Part shown: positions 1 to 6,151 of the stretch, piece by piece
Layout of the letters: every line of letters starts with the position of its first letter
How positions within the stretch are numbered: position 1 is the stretch's first letter
Source: an uncultured Clostridia bacterium
GTDB taxonomy: Bacteria > Bacillota > Clostridia > Christensenellales > Borkfalkiaceae
NCBI GenBank assembly: GCA_934254825.1
Contig: CAKQMB010000010.1
Span: 1 to 64,000, forward strand
DNA length: 64,000 bases
Direction of reading: 5' to 3'
Made by a program: the position numbers and the translations under genes
The notes under the pieces: model-generated
Seen by the model: only the letters and a program-made list of their open reading frames with translations
Database searches by the model: none
Told to the model about the DNA's origin: nothing

Positions 1-150
1 ACCCCCCTTTTACTCTTGTAGTGAAAAGGCAAGCAAGCCGAACGGAACGGCAACCGCCGACCGAAAAGGCTTGTAACCCCCCTTTTACTCTTGTAGTGAA
101 AAGGCAAGCAAGCCGAACGGAACGGCAACCGCCGACCGAAAAGGCTTGTA
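1..150. repeat. 75-bp tandem direct repeat, two copies, continuing off the left edge
   Basis: Bases 1-75 and 76-150 are the same 75-bp unit, from the C-run through the AAGGCTTGTA end. Each unit contains complementary pieces (AAAAGGC / GCCTTTT-like) and a run of GCCGAACGGAACGGC. The short reading frame spanning them is repetitive and has no ribosome binding site. More copies may lie upstream of the window. Function unknown; this could be an iteron, a structured RNA repeat or the 3' part of an RNA. Confidence 0.85.
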
Positions 151-167
151 ACTTGTATCAGATTAAA

Positions 168-196
168 ATGGCTTTGCCTCACGGCAAGGCTTTTTT
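168..196 (+). terminator. Rho-independent terminator
   Basis: An 8-bp stem (GCTTTGCC / GGCAAGGC, 171-178 and 183-190) with a TCAC loop is followed by six T residues. It closes the tandem-repeat unit on the left and separates it from the large structured RNA that follows. Confidence 0.8.
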
Positions 197-693
197 GATA
201 CGCTAAAAGATATGCGCTTATCGTGCGTAAGGCTTAGCGTGCCAAGTTTTGGCTACCCGACTATGACCGGGGATAGAATAGTTATAGCGTGACATTGACG
301 AATAAATGCGACGGTTAAGCCGTATGGGTGTAGACCTACGGCGTGTCAGTTAGTGAAAATGGCAACAGGTATAGCACTAAACCTAAACTCGGCTTGTGTA
401 ACGGTGTTCGTGCGTGATGTTATATCTACGATTGCCAAACGGCGAAACGTCAGCATAGCATTGCTTATGCCCCAAGCGGGCTAAGATAAACGGTGTTATG
501 TTTGTCAAATGGAAGGTAATCCCGACCAGCGGTTAGCGTAATGCGTTCCTAAGGGAATGGTTATGCGTGTCAATGTTTGACCTTACGGGTTATAAAGTAG
601 CGTAACGTTAAAAAATCTATCTAAAACAACAATGTGCCTTTATGGCGCAAACTATAAAGAAAACCGCCTTGCGTTTTTCGTGGGGCGGTTTTT
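197..693 (+). ncRNA. Large structured non-coding RNA candidate (about 470 nt, ROOL/GOLLD-like size class)
   Basis: The stretch has no credible gene but many nested complementary segments. Examples are GCCGTA/TACGGC around an inner GGT/ACC hairpin near 316-344, TGACA/TGTCA around that, GCATA/TATGC near 452-470, and a TTCC/GGAA hairpin near 546-556. A perfect long-range 8-bp pairing joins ACATTGAC at 292-299 and GTCAATGT at 569-576. The region lies between two rho-independent terminators, so it looks like one transcript. ROOL and GOLLD RNAs are known giant structured RNAs of phages and mobile elements, often near tRNAs; size and setting fit, but I cannot confirm the family by sequence. Strand is inferred from the terminator. 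Confidence 0.6.
659..693 (+). terminator. Rho-independent terminator of the large RNA
   Basis: AAACCGCC (661-668) pairs perfectly with GGCGGTTT (684-691) and runs into a T tract. It marks the likely 3' end of the structured RNA. Confidence 0.85.
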
Positions 694-705
694 AACGCAT
701 ACATA

Positions 706-748
706 GGCAAGCCTCCGCGTGGCGTATGTGGATAAACAACTAATTGCC
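706..748 (+). promoter_or_regulatory. 43-nt structured leader element, copy 1
   Basis: This 43-nt element recurs at 1283-1325 with the same length. The ends pair (GGCAA with TTGCC here, GGTAA with TTACC in copy 2). The C-G pair here is a T-A pair in copy 2, a compensatory change that supports a conserved RNA helix. An inner GCC...GGC hairpin and the run GGATAA-CAACTAAT are shared. It sits just upstream of a small gene, so a cis-acting RNA is likely. Confidence 0.6.
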
Positions 749-775
749 TAATGTTGAAAATACTTGAGGTGTTAT

Positions 776-910
776 ATGGATAAGTATTACAAAAATTGTG
801 AAACGGGCGAAATCACCGAAAAACATTCCACTGCAATGGAATGGTATCGTGCTGGGTGTCAGATTGAAATCTGGCGGAACGGCAAAATGGTCTTAAAATG
901 GCTAATGTGA
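776..910 (+). CDS. Small hypothetical protein, 44 aa
   Basis: An open frame of 44 codons starts at ATG 776 behind GAGGTGTTAT, a good ribosome binding site at normal spacing. The product begins MDKYYKNCETGEITEKHS and reads like the small phage and element proteins that describe a single short domain. Its stop at 908-910 lies just upstream of the next start, so the two small genes probably share one transcript. I do not recognise the family. The start signal resembles that of the next gene (GAGGTGCGTT), which supports both being real. Confidence 0.55.
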   Translation: MDKYYKNCETGEITEKHSTAMEWYRAGCQIEIWRNGKMVLKWLM

Positions 911-918
911 GGTGCGTT

Positions 919-1086
919 ATGGAATTAACAGCAAAGCAAAAAATTATGCTCCGTATAATCAATAAATGCGGAACGTTAGAAAATCTTGCGGCTCATATTG
1001 AAAATTTTGCGAAAGAGTTTGGCGAAAACTCACGAGAGTTTTTCATAGAAGCGTTATGGGAAACATACCACGCAATATCTGCCTGA
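919..1086 (+). CDS. Small hypothetical protein, 55 aa
   Basis: I chose ATG 919 rather than ATG 898 because GAGGTGCGTT places a ribosome binding site correctly for 919. The product begins MELTAKQKIMLRIINKCG and is mostly predicted helix with no membrane segment. It follows the 44-aa gene after 8 bases. Function is unknown; the helical character and size fit a small DNA-binding or regulatory protein, but no motif proves this. The next 270 bases (to 1358) hold a GGCGGTG/CACCGCC hairpin near 1235-1261 and the second leader element, but no gene. Confidence 0.55.
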   Translation: MELTAKQKIMLRIINKCGTLENLAAHIENFAKEFGENSREFFIEALWETYHAISA

Positions 1087-1282
1087 TATTGGCTTAACTA
1101 TAAACTACCATAAGGGTTGTGCTTATGGGGTGAAGCCTGCCAAACGGCATTCCGAAAGGACTAACGGCATAGCGTTGGGTACAAACTATGACTTGCGATA
1201 GTCAAGACACAAACTAATCTCTCTGTTTTCGGGGGCGGTGCGCTATAAATGCCACCGCCTCACATTCTGATGTACTCTCAAT

Positions 1283-1325
1283 GGTAAGCCTCCACGTGGC
1301 GAGAGCGGATAACCAACTAATTACC
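1283..1325 (+). promoter_or_regulatory. 43-nt structured leader element, copy 2
   Basis: Second copy of the element at 706-748, same length, with paired ends GGTAA/TTACC. It ends 33 bases before the ATG at 1359. An in-frame ATG at 1281 lies at the element's edge and is not the real start. Confidence 0.6.
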
Positions 1326-1358
1326 AAAAAAATCTATACATTCAAGGAGTGTAACATT

Positions 1359-2144
1359 ATGGCACAAGAAGCAAAAAAGACCCCGTTGGAACTCGCAAAA
1401 GAAAAGTATGACGCAGCAATTGCAAAGGCTAACGCTGCACTTACGGCGAAGCCCGTCGATTTCGCAGGATATGCCGCAGCGATGGCTGACCTTGACGCAG
1501 CCGAAAAGGAATATGCGACGCTTGCCGCAAATGCGATGTATGACGAGTATGCGAAGAAAGAGAACCCGATTATCGAAGTCATCAAGGCTTACAGTTACAA
1601 AACTATCGGGCATAAAGAAAAGCGTAACAAGGACGATAACAACCGTGTTGTATCGGTAGACCCCATCGAAAAAGACAGGCAGATTGACTTGCTTGCGTTT
1701 TGCACGAGAGCAAAATTGGACACCGATTGGCAGTATACTGCCGGACGTTTCAATCAACTTATGTGTTTGCGTGCCGCTAAGGAATTAGGGGCTGACGTTA
1801 AAGCAATCGCAAAATCGTATTTCCTTAAAGATGCCGTCAAGAAAATCGAAATGGGCGCAACGCCGACCAGTAACACACAAGTATGCAAACTTTTGCAGCG
1901 TGTTATCGACGAAATGCTGCCTAACGAAGACGCCGACGGCAAAGCAATCTATAAATGCAACAATTACGACGTCCGCTATCTCGATGACCTTTACGGCAAA
2001 AAGAGCAATAAGGCAATGCTTACCGTCAGAGTATCGAACGACGCTTTCCTGCGTCGCATTCTCGTAGATATTGCTTTCCGCCTCATTACCGACGGCAAAT
2101 ATGGCGTTGACGGCTACAAAACCATCAAAGAAGAAAACAAATAA
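1359..2144 (+). CDS. Hypothetical element protein, 261 aa
   Basis: The start is ATG 1359, preceded by AAGGAG at 8 bases; an upstream in-frame ATG at 1281 lies in the leader RNA. The first 75 residues are rich in Ala, Lys and Glu (MAQEAKKTPLELAKEKYD...) and look like a helical, coiled-coil-like segment. The remainder is mixed and includes a stretch NNYDVRYLDDLYGKKSNKAML. There is no signal peptide or membrane segment. I do not recognise the family. A structured leader precedes it and a hairpin follows it, so it is probably a single well-expressed unit. The good ribosome binding site and long uninterrupted frame make the gene itself certain. Confidence 0.8.
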   Translation: MAQEAKKTPLELAKEKYDAAIAKANAALTAKPVDFAGYAAAMADLDAAEKEYATLAANAMYDEYAKKENPIIEVIKAYSYKTIGHKEKRNKDDNNRVVSVDPIEKDRQIDLLAFCTRAKLDTDWQYTAGRFNQLMCLRAAKELGADVKAIAKSYFLKDAVKKIEMGATPTSNTQVCKLLQRVIDEMLPNEDADGKAIYKCNNYDVRYLDDLYGKKSNKAMLTVRVSNDAFLRRILVDIAFRLITDGKYGVDGYKTIKEENK

Positions 2145-2157
2145 TAATTGAACGGCA

Positions 2158-2182
2158 AAGGGCATCGTAACAACGGTGCCCT
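2158..2182 (+). terminator. Intergenic hairpin, possible terminator or processing site
   Basis: GGGCATC (2160-2166) pairs with GGTGCCC (2175-2181) around an 8-nt loop. There is no run of T, so it may be a processing or stabilising hairpin rather than a terminator. Confidence 0.4.
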
Positions 2183-2206
2183 ACATTATTCTAAATAGGT
2201 AATATT

Positions 2207-2722
2207 ATGAGCGAATATATTCAAATGGCTGATACCTTTTTGGCGAATGCCCACGCAAAAATGGATATTCGCTTTATAGGGCGTGCCGTCAATGTCGAAT
2301 GGGACGAACGAAATAGCGACCTGCGTAACCTTTATGATGTCACAATAACTACGCCTCGTGGCTCTATGTCTATCCGATTTTGGGATAGCATTCATAACAC
2401 GCAAATAACGCAAATGAGCGTAGAAGAATACGCTAAACGAAGATTTAAGGCTGAGTATAACTGCCTGACTATTAGCGACCGTATAAAAGCACAAAAAGAA
2501 CTTAAATCTATGCAAGCAGAAGCCAAGCCTACGGCATATGATGTTTTGGCTTGCCTTACGAGGTATGATTGCGGAAATTTTGATGATTTTTGCGCCGAAT
2601 ATGGTTACAGCAATGATAGTATCAGAGCGATGAAAACTTATCTTGCGTGTTGTGACGAATACCGCAATTTGTGTCGCGTTTTTACGGTTGGACAAATGGT
2701 TGAATTGCGTAGCATTGAATAG
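2207..2722 (+). CDS. Hypothetical element protein, 171 aa
   Basis: The product begins MSEYIQMADTFLANAHAKMD. Its second half contains AYDVLACLTRYDCGNFDDF followed by a helical tail, a pattern I associate with small phage and mobile-element proteins of unknown role in Clostridia. The N-terminal half (about residues 15-60) looks like a beta-rich domain (VTITTPRGSMSIRFWDS). There is no membrane segment or catalytic motif. It lies alone between a hairpin and the promoter at 2776. It is a marker of this element type rather than a gene with assignable function. Confidence 0.75.
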   Translation: MSEYIQMADTFLANAHAKMDIRFIGRAVNVEWDERNSDLRNLYDVTITTPRGSMSIRFWDSIHNTQITQMSVEEYAKRRFKAEYNCLTISDRIKAQKELKSMQAEAKPTAYDVLACLTRYDCGNFDDFCAEYGYSNDSIRAMKTYLACCDEYRNLCRVFTVGQMVELRSIE

Positions 2723-2775
2723 TTTGTTTTCAAGAAAAAAAAACGTATTAAGCCCGTAACGCAATTTGTTTCGGA

Positions 2776-2804
2776 TTGACTTTTTACGTTTTATCGGCTA
2801 TAAT
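2776..2804 (+). promoter_or_regulatory. Sigma-70-type promoter
   Basis: TTGACT (2776-2781) and TATAAT (2799-2804) are separated by exactly 17 bases, 20 bases upstream of the ATG at 2824. The spacer does not contain the TGTCTAAATATA motif found in the promoters at 4225 and 26439. Confidence 0.75.
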
Positions 2805-2823
2805 ATAGTCGAGGTGATGAAAA

Positions 2824-3129
2824 ATGGCTGACGATACTACGAAGAAAAAACCTTCTTTTGGCTCATCAAAAGAAGGGGGGTATGTAGACCAAAAAAAATA
2901 TAAGCAACGCCACCCCGAAAAGGTAAAAGAGTGGCGTAGACGTCAAAAAGAACGAGAAAAGGGAACAATATACGAGCCCAAATTAAGGCTCGCTATTGAA
3001 TACAAACCAACGCTCGAACAATTGTCCCACGATACGGGAATGTCGATAAACGAACTCTGTTTGTCGGCTCTTGAAGAAAAGTATGGAATTGTACTACGAA
3101 AACGGATTGACAAACCCGAAGACAAGTAG
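2824..3129 (+). CDS. Small very basic protein, 101 aa
   Basis: The start ATG 2824 follows GAGGTGATGAAA. Residues 1-50 are Lys/Arg-rich (KKYKQRHPEKVKEWRRRQKER), resembling a flexible nucleic-acid-binding tail. Residues about 56-95 (LRLAIEYKPTLEQLSHDTGMSINELCLSALEEKYG) read like a ribbon-helix-helix or CopG-like segment: a beta strand, a helix, then a second helix with SINELC. That would suit a small DNA-binding regulator, so it is one candidate for the protein acting at the recurrent operator motif of this element. This is inference; no homologue is recognised. Confidence 0.7.
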   Translation: MADDTTKKKPSFGSSKEGGYVDQKKYKQRHPEKVKEWRRRQKEREKGTIYEPKLRLAIEYKPTLEQLSHDTGMSINELCLSALEEKYGIVLRKRIDKPEDK

Positions 3130-3193
3130 TATAATTATAGTGCTTGTGGGTCTCGTGGTTGTGCACCTATAAGCAAGTGTTTTACACCGGTTT

Positions 3194-3221
3194 GGCGAGT
3201 ACCGTAAACTCGCTACCTTTT
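3194..3221 (+). terminator. Weak terminator-like hairpin
   Basis: GCGAGT (3195-3200) pairs with ACTCGC (3208-3213) and is followed by TACCTTTTT. The stem is only 6 bp. It lies between the basic-protein gene and the next gene. Confidence 0.4.
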
Positions 3222-3334
3222 TACCTTTCAATGTTTACTGCATTCATTGGTGACTTACAGTTACCGCAAACTTAAATAATAGAATTGCGATGGCTGTAGA
3301 ACGCTTACGCCTCGCAAATAGGAGGTATAGCGTA

Positions 3335-3697
3335 ATGAATAATAGAAAAGACCCCATCGACGTGTTACTCAAATCCTACGAGGCACTTATGCCTGAAACG
3401 GCATATCTCAAAAGGAACCCTAACCGTTATCCCGAAGTCGAAAAAGCCGTGAGAGAAATCGCTTCTCTTGCCTTGGATTGCGATAGCGAAGCAAAAATCG
3501 AAATCAAACCCGACGAATTAACAGGCTCTTCCCTTTGTTTGACGATTGTCAGCAATCTAATCGTAATCGACGAAATCGATAAATTTTGCACTTCTCTTGC
3601 GAAGGCAGACAACTTCGAGGTTTGTCCAAGAACCGACGGAACGATATCACTCGGAATGTGTTTTGAAAATGCGTGGATACCCTGTGAAAACAAATAA
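3335..3697 (+). CDS. Hypothetical protein, 120 aa
   Basis: ATG 3335 is chosen because AGGAGGTATAGCGTA precedes it; ATG 3290 has no such site. The product begins MNNRKDPIDVLLKSYEALMP. It has a helical N-terminus and a mixed C-terminal half (EIKPDELTGSSLCLTIVSNLIVIDEIDKF). There is no membrane segment or known motif. A strong terminator follows at once, so this gene ends its transcript. I do not recognise the family. Confidence 0.7.
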   Translation: MNNRKDPIDVLLKSYEALMPETAYLKRNPNRYPEVEKAVREIASLALDCDSEAKIEIKPDELTGSSLCLTIVSNLIVIDEIDKFCTSLAKADNFEVCPRTDGTISLGMCFENAWIPCENK

Positions 3698-3713
3698 TCA
3701 GTAACAAAATTTT

Positions 3714-3740
3714 TAAGCACCCTAAAATGGGTGCTTTTTT
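3714..3740 (+). terminator. Rho-independent terminator
   Basis: AGCACCC (3716-3722) pairs with GGGTGCT (3729-3735) around a 6-nt loop and is followed by a run of T. Confidence 0.85.
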
Positions 3741-3768
3741 AATTCAAAAATCAAAAGGAGTGTAACTT

Positions 3769-4194
3769 ATGGACAACGTAACCGCTGAAATTATCAGTAA
3801 GAAAGCAAGAGCGTTAAAGCATTGTAACAAGGTACTGGAAACAATCGAAAAGAAAGGTTCCGCAGTCATCACGCTCAACTGCACCGGCGTCATATTTACC
3901 GTGCAGAAAAACGATGCAATTTACTTGCAGTTGCAAGCAACGAGAGCGCAACTCATTCAAGACATCGGGTCTTATGAAATCGTACAGAAAGCAACTAAGC
4001 AGAAAACCTTTACGAGAACCGCTCCTGCCCCTATCGGTTCATCCGTTGCACTTTCCGATGAAGAAATGGCAGTCTTAGCCGAAAAAAGAGAAAGAAATCG
4101 TGAGGCGTGGCATAAATGGTATCAGGCTAATAAAGAAAAGAAGGCAGAATATAATCGTCAATATAAGCGTAGAAAGAAAGGTTTGACAGAATAA
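3769..4194 (+). CDS. Hypothetical protein with basic C-terminal tail, 141 aa
   Basis: ATG 3769 follows AAAAGGAGTGTAACTT. Residues 1-75 hold helices around a short beta hairpin (SAVITLNCTGVIFTVQKNDAIYLQLQATRAQ). Residues about 105-141 form a strongly basic, aromatic tail (REAWHKWYQANKEKKAEYNRQY...), typical of small nucleic-acid-binding proteins of phages and plasmids. Related basic tails occur in the 101-aa protein at 2824. Function is unknown; a nucleic-acid-binding role is inference from composition. Confidence 0.7.
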   Translation: MDNVTAEIISKKARALKHCNKVLETIEKKGSAVITLNCTGVIFTVQKNDAIYLQLQATRAQLIQDIGSYEIVQKATKQKTFTRTAPAPIGSSVALSDEEMAVLAEKRERNREAWHKWYQANKEKKAEYNRQYKRRKKGLTE

Positions 4195-4224
4195 AAAAAT
4201 TTTTTAATTTCCTGTTAAAAACGC

Positions 4225-4253
4225 TTGACTTGTGTCTAAATATAGTTTATAAT
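4225..4253 (+). promoter_or_regulatory. Promoter with TGTCTAAATATA operator in its spacer
   Basis: TTGACT (4225-4230) and TATAAT (4248-4253) are 17 bases apart, and the spacer contains GTGTCTAAATATA (4232-4244). The same arrangement is found at 26439-26467. A protein bound here would block or remodel polymerase, so the motif is probably an operator. The inverted copy lies 67 bases downstream at 4311-4323, allowing looping or cooperative binding. Confidence 0.75.
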
Positions 4254-4310
4254 AACCTTGTCAAAATCAATTGACACCCTGCGGGGCTAAATTTTTTAGC
4301 GTCTATGCAA

Positions 4311-4323
4311 TATATTTAGACAC
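4311..4323. promoter_or_regulatory. Recurrent motif TATATTTAGACAC, leader copy
   Basis: Reverse complement of the spacer motif of the promoter at 4225. It lies in the leader, about 90 bases before ATG 4415. It may be a second operator. Confidence 0.6.
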
Positions 4324-4414
4324 TGTTCCCTTTCTCAAATCCGTCGGTTAGGTTTATACCTCATTCCCCCGTAACCGAAAGGTTGCCGGCGGATAAATTC
4401 TTAAAGGAGCAACT

Positions 4415-4690
4415 ATGAAAATCTGGGCAATAGAACATCATTGGGCTGACGACGATACTGTTGGATACCAAACTACTTTATACGACAGTGAAGAAAAAGC
4501 CCGAGCATCTTTCAATGCGCTTGTAAAAAGCGCCAAGGAAGATAGTTGGGGCGGTGTAATCGACGAAGACGGCACCGTGAGCGATGAATATGTGTTGGAA
4601 GAAACAGGAAATTCATTTGAAATTTTTGAGGAAGGGTTCTACAACGATAACCACGAAGATTTCAATCTCGTTCTACTTGACGTAAATTAA
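4415..4690 (+). CDS. Acidic hypothetical protein, 91 aa
   Basis: ATG 4415 follows AAAGGAGCAACT. The product begins MKIWAIEHHWADDDTVGYQT, is acidic and aromatic, and shows an alternation of strands and helices typical of small soluble element proteins. The opening pattern, a short beta strand then a substrate-like loop, is common in unstudied phage proteins. It is expressed from the promoter with the TGTCTAAATATA spacer operator. I do not recognise the family. Its acidity makes a DNA-mimic or inhibitor role conceivable, but nothing in the sequence proves it. Confidence 0.7.
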   Translation: MKIWAIEHHWADDDTVGYQTTLYDSEEKARASFNALVKSAKEDSWGGVIDEDGTVSDEYVLEETGNSFEIFEEGFYNDNHEDFNLVLLDVN

Positions 4691-4692
4691 AG

Positions 4693-4768
4693 CCTTAAAT
4701 GCCCTTATAAAGCGCGTAATCTTTTCGACAACAAATGTATCGCCGCGCTTAATAAAGAGCGTTTAAGG
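4693..4768 (+). ncRNA. Long nested hairpin, untranslated RNA element
   Basis: CCTTAAA (4693-4699) pairs with TTTAAGG (4762-4768). Inside it, 4705-4716 (TTATAAAGCGCG) pairs with 4744-4755 (CGCGCTTAATAA) at 11 of 12 positions. The element lies between two small genes and has no T run. It may be a cis-regulatory or processing structure. Orientation is assumed from the neighbours. Confidence 0.5.
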
Positions 4769-4790
4769 TACAAATTACACCACTACACAC

Positions 4791-4803
4791 TATATTTAGA
4801 CAC
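4791..4803. promoter_or_regulatory. Recurrent motif TATATTTAGACAC, next to the ribosome binding site
   Basis: The motif is followed directly by AAGGAG (4804-4809) and ATG 4816. The same order, motif then AAGGAG then ATG, recurs at 15792 and 27432. It could be an operator or part of a non-canonical promoter. Confidence 0.65.
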
Positions 4804-4815
4804 AAGGAGACGCTT

Positions 4816-5103
4816 ATGCATACAGATGCAGCAGATTTGCTTCGTTTTGCACTTAAAAACATCCCGTTGGCAATACGCGAAGAACACAAAACGAAAAACG
4901 AACAAGACGAATACAAAGTTATCTTCAATAAACCAGCAACAATTCTTTTCGTCAACGGCGAAAAATACATTTCAAAAGCGCACGGCGAAGATTTTGATGA
5001 AGAAAAAGGGCTGTTGATGTGCCTCGCTAAAGCAAACGGCATATCACACGCAACGTTAAAAAAACTTCTCAAAAATGCGCAAAGACCTTCCGCTAAGGAA
5101 TAA
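4816..5103 (+). CDS. Hypothetical protein, 95 aa
   Basis: ATG 4816 follows AAGGAGACGCTT and the recurrent motif. The product begins MHTDAADLLRFALKNIPLAI and contains a short beta hairpin in the middle (KVIFNKPATILFVNGEKYISKAHGEDF), then helices to the end (KANGISHATLKKLLKNAQRP). It has no membrane segment. Similar small proteins with a strand pair followed by a Lys-rich helix are frequent in Clostridial mobile elements, and their function is not known. An AT-rich hairpin beginning at 5135 may serve as its terminator but also forms part of the retron-like RNA that follows. Confidence 0.7.
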   Translation: MHTDAADLLRFALKNIPLAIREEHKTKNEQDEYKVIFNKPATILFVNGEKYISKAHGEDFDEEKGLLMCLAKANGISHATLKKLLKNAQRPSAKE

Positions 5104-5132
5104 TAACTCGTTATATTAAACCTGAACAGCAA

Positions 5133-5391
5133 TGCTAAAAAAACATTATTTTTTAGGCATTTGATGTTATCAGATGTAATAAGACAATCGGAGCCACGAA
5201 TCACACCTCCAGGAGGAAAAGCTTACATGCAAATTACTCCGCTATCGCGTCGTATTTTGACATTACAGCTTTCCTCCGGTTCTGCGATTCGTCAAACCGG
5301 TAGAATCGCAGATGGTAACCCAGAATAATAGCGTATACCTTCGCTTTCGCGAAAGGAATACGACTATAATTCATGGGTTACCATCCCAGAT
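5133..5391 (+). ncRNA. Retron-like structured RNA, copy 1 of a four-member family
   Basis: SL1 is CTAAAAAA/TTTTTTAG (5135-5142, 5149-5156). SL2 is an 8-bp stem CATTTGAT/ATCAGATG (5158-5165, 5169-5176) with loop GTT, followed by TAATAAGA. The same two-hairpin layout, ending TAAYRAGA, recurs at 11.79, 13.25 and 13.42 kb around the reverse transcriptase gene. Downstream come a GGAGGAAA/TTTCCTCC stem, a perfect 9-bp hairpin (5282-5290 with 5303-5311) and a long 73-nt hairpin (5312-5384) whose outer 11 bp are perfect and whose inner parts pair almost fully. Retron RNAs have small hairpins followed by a long one that is reverse transcribed. This copy would act in trans with the RT 6.7 kb away. That role is inference. 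Confidence 0.6.
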
Positions 5392-5926
5392 TCTTCCACC
5401 TTCTTCGTGTTCAGGTTTATATATATTTATCTACCTGTGTAAGGAAGACATATATGTTGGCTTCCTTATACAGCGAGGATATTATAAGCTACCTTAAACA
5501 GTTACGGCAATTATTTAATCTACTCTAATAAGTAAGGCAAATAATAAGTCTTCCTTAATAAATATGGCAAAACAAAAGACACCTTAAATAATTAGTCTAT
5601 ACGGAAGAAAGAAAAAATAATAAAAAAGAAAGAAACGGGTGCTACGAAGCAACAAGGAGAAGCAAGACGCTTGAGCCGTCGGTAAGCTTGCCTGAGAGTA
5701 ATAGGAGCAGTAGTGAATGGAGTTTGATGAACAGCCCGTGTCCCAAAGACGCTTACAGCAATCTCGAAGAAAGTATAACAGTTCCACTTTTAGGGATAAT
5801 ATTTTGGCGTCTTGAAGAACGGAGAGCAGAAAAATAGCGAATTGGACAGGTGTCGCTAACAGCAAATTTCTCAAAAAGAATTCTTATAATGCTGCTCGCC
5901 TTTCTTTCAAAAAATCCTGTCAATTC
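5392..5926. other. Non-coding stretch with local hairpins, no gene seen
   Basis: No frame here has a ribosome binding site and plausible composition. AAGGAAG/CTTCCTT forms a hairpin near 5440-5467, and AAGACGC near 5747 pairs with GCGTCTT near 5808. An AT-rich part (5500-5640) repeats short words such as CCTTAAATAA and GGCAAATAA. It may be the 5' part or promoter region of the RNA that follows. Confidence 0.4.
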
Positions 5927-6042
5927 GGGAGCGTAGCTCAGTTGGTTAGAGCACTTATCGCGAGGTTTGGGAAAATCTCTTGCAGCAATGTCAGATTGCT
6001 CTTGTAAAGCAGTGGTCGTAGGTTCGAGTCCTACCGCTCCCA
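5927..6042 (+). tRNA. tRNA-Thr(UGU)-like gene interrupted by 42 nt; alternatively a Y-RNA-like tRNA mimic
   Basis: The acceptor arms GGGAGCG/CGCTCCC, D arm GCTC/GAGC, anticodon loop with TGT, and T arm GTAGG-TTCGAGT-CCTAC are all intact. Between position 26 and the anticodon stem lie 42 extra bases (5954-5995). The insert forms a 7-bp hairpin with loop GGGA (5962-5979) and an AGCAAT/ATTGCT hairpin (5984-6000). The second hairpin uses the same bases (TTGCT, 5996-6000) that make the anticodon stem with AGCAG (6008-6012), so the two folds exclude each other. No CCA is encoded, unlike most tRNAs in the 18.7-21.9 kb array. A Ro60-like gene starts 110 bases downstream. Bacterial Y RNAs carry tRNA-like domains, so this may be a Y RNA or an intron-bearing tRNA. 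Confidence 0.6.
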
Positions 6043-6151
6043 TTACCCTGCTATATTTCAAAGACGGTTACAGCATTTACTCAGCAGACCTTAAATCTTC
6101 TTTAATAAGTCCGTCTTGGAATTAACTATTTAATTCATATGGAGGAACAAA

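Noticed and set aside
1..150. CRISPR repeats at the left edge
   Set aside because: Whole 75-bp units are identical with no unique spacers, so it is a tandem repeat.
5753..6061. Minus-strand frame of 102 aa across the interrupted tRNA
   Set aside because: Its translation is the familiar product of reading a tRNA gene backwards (GLEPTT-type string). It has no ribosome binding site.
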